DNA of 11,022 bases. Origin: Planctomycetota bacterium (lineage in GTDB: Bacteria; Planctomycetota; DG-23; SLPQ01). Below, piece by piece: positions 7,120-11,022 of the stretch. The notes beneath the pieces are model-generated. The model was not told the DNA's origin and did not search any database. It was given only the letters and a program-made list of their open reading frames with translations. A program made the translations under genes and the position numbers. How positions within the stretch are numbered: position 1 is the stretch's first letter; each line of letters begins with the position of its first letter. The stretch covers positions 1 to 11,022 of the forward strand of contig JAGHCE010000189.1 in NCBI GenBank assembly GCA_021160625.1, written 5' to 3'.

Positions 7120-7455
7120 CAACCCGGCCTAACGAGGGCTGTGCCCCTTATCCCTGCCACGCGCAGGGTGCGCCCTCCACGGCGGGTAACCCTCAGCGCA
7201 CGCAGAATAGATGTAGGGGCGAGGCATGCCTCGCCCGCAGAAGGTCAGTTGACTGCCACGGTCGACGCATGCGTCGCCCCTACAGTATCACTGGCGGACA
7301 AAAATCGCCACGGCGCTCGCAAGCGGCCACCAGTGCCACACCGTTGTGTAGGGTGCGCTTTAGCGCACGCGGAATACTTACACGGCGGGGCAAGACCCGC
7401 CGTGGCACACGCACCGGCCAAGGGGCGAGATTTACCCGCCGCGCCGTGGCACCCT
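7120..7455. repeat. Intergenic mosaic hairpin repeat, copy C (longest)
   Basis: About 335 bases without a credible gene, packed with palindromes: GGGCGAGGCATGCCTCGCCC (7217-7236, perfect), CGACGCATGCGTCG (7263-7276), GTGCGC-TTTA-GCGCAC (7353-7368) and CACGGCGGG-GCAAGA-CCCGCCGTG (7381-7404). The left end (about 7120-7156) matches copy A in direct orientation. Bases 7246-7259 and 7289-7337 match copy B in direct orientation. It reaches within about 9 bases of the glycosyltransferase start codon and 7 bases of the export-lipoprotein stop codon. No T-run terminator was seen. Confidence 0.8.
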
Positions 7456-7461
7456 TCAGGG

Positions 7462-8184
7462 CTAATCGTCGTCCAGGGCGTTTTCGGCATTGCCGTAGGT
7501 GGACAAGGCGCCGAGTCCGGCCTTGAACGGGAAGAGCAGCTGGTTCATCGCGTAGCCGACCTTGGCGAAACCGGTCGGCGCGACGTAAACGATGTCGCCC
7601 TCCTTGAGCGCGACATTCTGCTCGGCGGCGCCCTTGTAGACCAGTTTCCTGAGATTGATCTTCAGGACCTCCGGCTTGTCGAGGCTTATACGCGTGACAC
7701 TGAGCTTGGCGGCGTCGGCGTTAAAGGTAAGCCCGCCGGCCGCGGCGAGGGCGTCCAGAAGCGTCATATCACCGTGGTAGGTCTGCAGCCCCGGTCGGCG
7801 AATCTCGCCGAAAAGGTAGATGGCCTTGGAGTTGGCCGCCAGGAGAGCGACGGTAACACTGGGCTGGGAAAGCTCGGCGAGCAACGCTGTCCTGATAGCC
7901 TCGGCGGCCTCGAGAGTGGTCATTCCCGTGACGTATATGTCGCCTACCGAGGTGACGGTTATCTTGCCGTCAGGGCGCACCATTACCTGGCGCGAGTACT
8001 CCGGATAGCCCTTTATCTCGATGGAGAGCTGATCGGGAGGGGCAATGCGGTACTCGGCCTCCACGACCGGGTTTCGGGCCATCTTGATAAGCCTGGCCTG
8101 CATAGCCCTGTTGTTGCCGTTGCAGCCGGAGCCCCACAGCAACGCGAGTACCACCGTTATCACCATACTCGAATATGAACGCAT
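7462..8184 (-). CDS. Polysaccharide biosynthesis/export lipoprotein (OPX, Poly_export-SLBB)
   Basis: This is a 240-residue lipoprotein of the outer-membrane polysaccharide export (Wza-like) family. The start MRSYSSMVITVVLALLWGSGC is a signal peptide with the lipidated Cys at 21; the -3 residue is Gly, slightly off the usual Leu lipobox. The Poly_export domain follows (EYRIAPPDQLSIEIKG, then RPDGKITVTSVGDIYVTG), then an SLBB domain near 130-200 (IYLFGEIRRPGLQ, LLDALAAAGGLT). At 240 residues it is much shorter than Wza (about 380) and lacks the second SLBB repeat and C-terminal barrel helix region, so it probably works with another outer-membrane partner. The ATG at 8184 has an excellent GGAGGAGG site 6 bases upstream; an upstream GTG/TTG-type start near 8346 would bury the signal peptide. 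It probably heads the minus-strand block containing the glycosyltransferase. Confidence 0.9.
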   Translation of the reverse strand: MRSYSSMVITVVLALLWGSGCNGNNRAMQARLIKMARNPVVEAEYRIAPPDQLSIEIKGYPEYSRQVMVRPDGKITVTSVGDIYVTGMTTLEAAEAIRTALLAELSQPSVTVALLAANSKAIYLFGEIRRPGLQTYHGDMTLLDALAAAGGLTFNADAAKLSVTRISLDKPEVLKINLRKLVYKGAAEQNVALKEGDIVYVAPTGFAKVGYAMNQLLFPFKAGLGALSTYGNAENALDDD

Positions 8185-8385
8185 CCTTGTCCTCCTCCAA
8201 TTTTCTTCCCCGGCCGTCAAGTCAGGCAGCCATACCTTGCAAAGGCCCTCACCACGGCGCGCCGCAGCGGTCGCGGGAGAGGCCTTTTCCACTGCTTTAT
8301 ACTCCTGAAACGCCGAAATGTTGTCAGCAGCCGGTACGAGGCTCAAAAAAAGATCCAGGATGCCGGTGCCTGCACGACCGCCGCG

Positions 8386-8413
8386 ATTCTAAACCGCTTT
8401 TCCGGGCAGTCAA
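8386..8413 (-). promoter_or_regulatory. Sigma-70-type promoter for the export lipoprotein
   Basis: On the minus strand TTGACT (8413-8408) and TAGAAT (8391-8386) are separated by 16 bases. Start of transcription would be near 8379, leaving an untranslated leader of roughly 195 bases. A weaker alternative, CTGACA with TATAAA (8301-8296), has a 20-base spacer. Confidence 0.6.
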
Positions 8414-8423
8414 CCAATTTCCT

Positions 8424-8452
8424 TTGCCACAGCCTCCTGCCGGCGCTATTAT
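8424..8452 (+). promoter_or_regulatory. Sigma-70-type promoter for the DUF1028 gene
   Basis: TTGCCA (8424-8429) and TATTAT (8447-8452) are separated by 17 bases. Transcription would start near 8459, about 35 bases before the ATG. Its -35 box is only 10 bases from the -35 box of the opposing promoter. Confidence 0.6.
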
Positions 8453-8493
8453 CTGCCGAAATCAACTTCGGGCGCGGACGCGTTGGGGAACGT

Positions 8494-9162
8494 ATGGCCC
8501 AGAATGTCCAGGAGAGCATCTGCAGCATTGTCGCCGCCGACCTCAAGGAGGGGTTCTTCGGCGTCGCCGTGGCGTCGAGTTCGCTGGCCGTCGGGAAAAC
8601 GGTTCCTTTCACGGGTGCATTCGCCGGGGCGATCGCCGTCCAGGGCTACACGAGCCCCTACTTCGGTATTGCCGGTATGAAGAGGCTGCGCGACGGGCTT
8701 TCAGCAGACGCCGTCCTCGAGGAGATAATGGCGGGCGACCCGATCCGGGAGAGCCGGCAGATTCTCTTGATAGACGTGGGCGGCCAAACGGCTACGTTTA
8801 CGGGGTCACAGCTGTTCGACTACGCAGGGTCGCTGGCCGGGCACCACTACATCATCGGCGGATGCGGCCTGGCGGGCCTGGAGGTCCTCCGCGCCGCCGC
8901 AGGGGCGTACGAATCCTGCAAAGGTGACTTTGCCGAGAAACTCGTGGCCGCCGTCACCGCCGCACAAGACGAGTCCAACCGTGCCCCTTTCGAATCGGCA
9001 GCGCTTCGCATATCAAGGGACGAACCCTTCCCCTACATCGACCTGCGCGTCGACAGCCACAACGAGCCGGTCGGGGAGCTTGCGCGGCTCCTCGCGATGT
9101 GGCGCGAGAAAAATGCGCCATCCGACCACCCCGCGCGGGAATCCCGGGACCAATCGAATTGA
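8494..9162 (+). CDS. DUF1028 family protein (putative Ntn-hydrolase fold)
   Basis: This 222-residue protein matches the DUF1028 family (COG3342, described as Ntn-hydrolase superfamily, function unknown). Visible family blocks are SIVAADLKEGFFGVAVASSSLAVG at the N-terminus, GAIAVQGYTSPYFG, GLSADAVLEEIMAGDP, RESRQILLIDVGGQTATFTG, a glycine-rich segment near 110-135, and the C-terminal YIDLRVDSHNEPVGELARLL. It is cytoplasmic as far as the sequence shows, with no signal peptide. The family normally begins with a TFSIVA-like block; here it reads ICSIVA, so the usual Thr is Ile, which matters if that Thr is the nucleophile. The ATG at 8494 has a weak GGGGA site. The gene stands alone: the downstream regulator has its own promoter. 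Confidence 0.85.
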   Translation: MAQNVQESICSIVAADLKEGFFGVAVASSSLAVGKTVPFTGAFAGAIAVQGYTSPYFGIAGMKRLRDGLSADAVLEEIMAGDPIRESRQILLIDVGGQTATFTGSQLFDYAGSLAGHHYIIGGCGLAGLEVLRAAAGAYESCKGDFAEKLVAAVTAAQDESNRAPFESAALRISRDEPFPYIDLRVDSHNEPVGELARLLAMWREKNAPSDHPARESRDQSN

Positions 9163-9186
9163 CCGATACCTTGGCCCGGATTTTTC

Positions 9187-9214
9187 TTGCAAAATGTTCG
9201 GCTTGCCGTATATT
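9187..9214 (+). promoter_or_regulatory. Sigma-70-type promoter for the DtxR-family/feo operon
   Basis: TTGCAA (9187-9192) and TATATT (9209-9214) are separated by 16 bases. Transcription would start near 9221, inside an inverted repeat that begins at the last base of the -10 box. Confidence 0.6.
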
Positions 9215-9231
9215 GTTAGGAAGGGCTAACA
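9214..9231 (+). promoter_or_regulatory. Inverted repeat, candidate DtxR-family operator
   Basis: TGTTAG (9214-9219) and CTAACA (9226-9231) are perfect complementary arms around GAAGGG. The TTAG/CTAA half-sites recall DtxR/IdeR boxes, which contain TTAGG and CCTAA arms. The site overlaps the expected transcription start, so a bound metal-loaded repressor would block the operon. Autoregulation by the following gene is inference. Confidence 0.5.
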
Positions 9232-9277
9232 GCAGGGCGTGTCCTGCGGGGTACTACCAGGAAAGGAAACGGCGCAA

Positions 9278-9847
9278 GTGCCTGACACACTTGACCTTAC
9301 GGCAAGCCTCGAAGACTACGTCGAGGCAATATACAACATCGCTGTGCGCAAGGGCGCCGCGCGCGTCACGGATATTGCCTTGGAGCTTTCCGTGGCGAAA
9401 TCCTCCGTGACGGGGGCGCTGAGAAGTCTTTCTTCCAAGGGGCTTGTCAATTACGACCCCTACAGCATCATTACGCTGACGCCCGACGGCGAGGAAGTAG
9501 GCGAGCGAATTGCCCGGCGGCACGCGGTGCTGGCCGAGTTTCTGGAAGAGATTCTGGGCCTCTCGGCCGAGGCTGCCCAGGCCAACGCGTGTCGCATCGA
9601 GCATTCAATGGAGCCCGCGGTGGTTATGAGGCTTCTCAAGTTCATAGATTTTATTGAGAAGTGTCCGCGAGCGGGCGAGGATTTCAGGGCCGGTTTCAAG
9701 CGCTTTTACGAGGGCGGCGACGCGCCGTACCAATGCGTGGAGTGCCTTGGCAGGGCCCTTGAAGCAGCCGAGGAGACTTCCAGCGCTCCCTGCCGCGCGG
9801 GCGGCGCCGAGTCACCGGGCGGCAGGAGCAACGAGGACCGCGAATAG
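9278..9847 (+). CDS. DtxR/MntR-family metal-dependent transcriptional regulator
   Basis: This 189-residue cytoplasmic DNA-binding protein represses genes when it binds Fe(II) or Mn(II). The N-terminal winged helix-turn-helix covers about 10-70 (ARVTDIALELSVAKSSVTGALRSL is the helix-turn-helix). The dimerisation domain follows at about 73-130. Candidate metal ligands are Asp13 and Glu16 (EDYVEAIY), His82 (RRHAVL), Cys105, Glu108 and His109 (ACRIEH). Asp13 is MntR-like and Cys105 DtxR-like. There is no fused C-terminal SH3 (FeoA-like) domain. Instead the tail has Cys129, Cys153 and Cys156 (FIEKCPRAGED, QCVEC), a possible extra metal or redox site. The GTG at 9278 is chosen because AGGAAAGGA precedes it and the domain starts there. 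One base separates its stop from the feoA start codon, so the genes are co-transcribed and perhaps translationally coupled. Confidence 0.9.
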   Translation: MPDTLDLTASLEDYVEAIYNIAVRKGAARVTDIALELSVAKSSVTGALRSLSSKGLVNYDPYSIITLTPDGEEVGERIARRHAVLAEFLEEILGLSAEAAQANACRIEHSMEPAVVMRLLKFIDFIEKCPRAGEDFRAGFKRFYEGGDAPYQCVECLGRALEAAEETSSAPCRAGGAESPGGRSNEDRE

Positions 9848-9848
9848 T

Positions 9849-10094
9849 ATGAGAACCAAAACGATGCCGTTGTCACTGGTTACGGAACGCACCGCCGTGC
9901 GCATGGTAAGCGCGAACTGCGGAAGGGGCCTGCGCGCCCGGCTCACGTCTATGGGCTTGCGGCCCGGTGCGGAGTTTACCGTGATCAGGTCCAACGGCCC
10001 GGGGCCGCTGGTGGTGGCGATGGGGCATTCGCGCCTCGGCCTCGGCAGGGGAATCGCTCACAAGATAATGGTGGTGCCCGTCGCGGCCGGTTAA
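9849..10094 (+). CDS. feoA: Ferrous iron transport protein A
   Basis: This 81-residue protein is a single SH3-like FeoA domain, a small cytoplasmic partner of the FeoB ferrous-iron permease. The pattern GRGLRARLTSMGLRPGAEFTVI, then GPLVVAMGHSRLGLGRGIAHKIMVV, is diagnostic for FeoA (the LxxMGL-x-PG turn and the closing hydrophobic strand). The ATG at 9849 lies one base after the regulator's stop; an alternative ATG at 9864 would drop five residues outside the domain. The next gene is a FeoB-associated peptide 42 bases on, so a FeoB gene would be expected between them and is missing. Confidence 0.9.
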   Translation: MRTKTMPLSLVTERTAVRMVSANCGRGLRARLTSMGLRPGAEFTVIRSNGPGPLVVAMGHSRLGLGRGIAHKIMVVPVAAG

Positions 10095-10136
10095 GCCGGC
10101 TTCCACGCGAATCGCCACTGCAAGCGAGGTGTGCAT

Positions 10137-10289
10137 ATGATGGAGAAAATCGCTGTTGCTGCAATCGTCGTGGCAGCGCTTGCCTTTGTCGGGCGTTCGC
10201 TCTATCGCCAGCTTGCGGGTAAATCCAACCCTTGCTCAGGCTGCACCCACGCGAGCTGCCCCTTTCGCAACGACAACAATTCCGGCTGA
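10137..10289 (+). CDS. FeoB-associated Cys-rich membrane protein
   Basis: This 50-residue product has one N-terminal membrane segment (IAVAAIVVAALAFVG, about 5-19), a short basic linker (RSLYRQLAGKSN), and a cysteine cluster CSGCTHASC. That layout fits the FeoB-associated Cys-rich family (PF12669), whose genes usually follow feoB. A good GAGG (10126-10129) lies 7 bases before the ATG at 10137; a second ATG follows directly at 10140. It may bind or hand over ferrous iron at the membrane, but the family's role is not established. It is the last gene of the regulator-feoA operon. Confidence 0.8.
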   Translation: MMEKIAVAAIVVAALAFVGRSLYRQLAGKSNPCSGCTHASCPFRNDNNSG

Positions 10290-10312
10290 GTGTGCTATAA
10301 AAATGGCGCCGT

Positions 10313-11022
10313 CTACATCAGCGACTTGAGATACTCGATGTTGAACTTCGCCTTGGCGTCGACGTCCCTGCCTGCGGAGAAGTCCTCGAACGAAATGTAG
10401 CCGTCGTAGCCGAAGTTCTTCAAGGCCTTCAGTATCCTCGTCCAATCGACGATTCCATCGTCGAGCGGCGTGGAAATCCCGGAGCTCCAGGGGTACTCCC
10501 CGGGCGCAGCATCCTCTTTTTTGATCCAGGCGCCGTTCTTGGCGTGCACGTGCGCAAGGTAGGGGCCCATAATCTCAAGGGCCATTTCCGTGCGCTCGTA
10601 GCCCTCGGTGACCATATTGCCGGGATCGTAGATGATCCCCACCGCGTTCGGGTCGAGACCATCCAACAGGCGTCTTCCGGCCGAGGCGCTTGGAGCAATC
10701 TGGCCCATATGGGTCTCAAGGCAGACCTTCACCCCAGCTTGGGCGGCCTTTCCGGCCGTCCATTCGAAGTCTTTGCGCGCTTTCCAGAAGAGATCATCGT
10801 AGGGAACCGTGGCGTCGTAGCGCAGCGCGTTGACGCGCATAAGCGGCGCACCCATAATCACCGCCGCCTCGAGCATCCGCTCGGTGGCCTCGTGGTTGTC
10901 GATTGTGTGATAACCGGCCAGCGACGCGGTTTCAAGGCCCTCTGCAGCAACGAGGTCGCGGATTTGCGGCGCGGTTTCCACGCACGTGTCCAGCTGGATC
11001 GTGCAGACGTTGTTATCCCAGT
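10313..11022 (-). CDS. Sugar phosphate isomerase/epimerase-like TIM barrel (5' end outside window)
   Basis: The open frame continues to the window edge, so the N-terminus (probably 40-60 residues) is missing; 236 residues are visible. It is a xylose-isomerase-like TIM barrel (AP endonuclease 2 family), a group of cytoplasmic metal-dependent sugar isomerases, epimerases and dehydratases. The four expected metal ligands are present in order in the fragment: Glu102 (VCLETHMGQ), Asp132 (IIYDPGNM), His159 (LAHVHAKNG) and Glu212 (YISFEDF). The C-terminus EYLKSLM is typical. The substrate cannot be assigned. It converges on the Feo-peptide gene with only 23 bases between stop codons, and no clear bidirectional terminator is visible there. 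Confidence 0.88.
   Translation of the reverse strand, partial: WDNNVCTIQLDTCVETAPQIRDLVAAEGLETASLAGYHTIDNHEATERMLEAAVIMGAPLMRVNALRYDATVPYDDLFWKARKDFEWTAGKAAQAGVKVCLETHMGQIAPSASAGRRLLDGLDPNAVGIIYDPGNMVTEGYERTEMALEIMGPYLAHVHAKNGAWIKKEDAAPGEYPWSSGISTPLDDGIVDWTRILKALKNFGYDGYISFEDFSAGRDVDAKAKFNIEYLKSLM

Noticed and set aside
910..7455. CRISPR array or insertion sequence explanation for the repeats
   Set aside because: There are no regularly spaced units or spacers, no transposase gene and no target-site duplications. The copies are mosaic and noncoding.
8175..8927. Plus-strand open frame of about 250 codons overlapping the DUF1028 gene
   Set aside because: It is a shifted frame of the DUF1028 gene and its promoter region, with an arginine/glycine-rich composition typical of out-of-frame translation.
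9172..9192. Sigma-54 promoter before the DtxR-family gene
   Set aside because: A GG and the GC of TTGCA are present, but the spacing between them is 9 or 14 bases instead of the required 10. The sigma-70-type pair downstream fits better.
10290..10312. Bidirectional terminator between the Feo-peptide gene and the TIM-barrel gene
   Set aside because: The 23-base gap has only a GGCGCC palindrome and a short A run, too weak to call a terminator.

Overview
The window is a GC-rich stretch of a bacterial chromosome, probably from an uncultured environmental lineage. A Wza/OPX-type export lipoprotein indicates a diderm cell. A DtxR-type regulator, FeoA and a FeoB-associated cysteine-rich peptide suggest ferrous-iron uptake in a low-oxygen habitat. 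I cannot assign a phylum from the sequence alone. Nothing marks the window as phage, plasmid or CRISPR.

Layout, left to right. The end of a sensor histidine kinase (1-693, +) closes on a strong intrinsic terminator (781-828). A hairpin-rich intergenic repeat (copy A, about 910-1055) follows. A minus-strand pair encodes an L-fucose isomerase-family enzyme (1584-3308) and then an isoprenylcysteine methyltransferase-like membrane protein (1082-1531). An intergenic region of about 600 bases (3309-3911) holds operator-like palindromes and a possible gene remnant. L-aspartate oxidase nadB (3912-5516, -) has its own promoter at 5581-5608. Repeat copy B (about 5651-5845) is followed by a WbuB-like family 4 glycosyltransferase (5867-7111, -), then repeat copy C (about 7120-7455), then an OPX/SLBB polysaccharide-export lipoprotein (7462-8184, -).

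A divergent promoter pair (8386-8452) separates that block from a plus-strand block. It encodes a DUF1028 protein (8494-9162) and then an iron module behind its own promoter and inverted repeat: DtxR-family regulator (9278-9847), FeoA (9849-10094) and a 50-residue FeoB-associated cysteine-rich membrane peptide (10137-10289). FeoB itself is absent. The window ends in a convergent, 5'-truncated xylose-isomerase-like TIM-barrel gene (10313-11022, -).

The glycosyltransferase and the OPX lipoprotein plausibly serve surface polysaccharide assembly and export. The FucI-type and TIM-barrel enzymes point to sugar metabolism. NadB starts de novo NAD synthesis. The most unusual structure is the intergenic repeat family: three mosaic copies built from shared hairpin modules in different combinations and orientations, two of them bracketing the glycosyltransferase gene.
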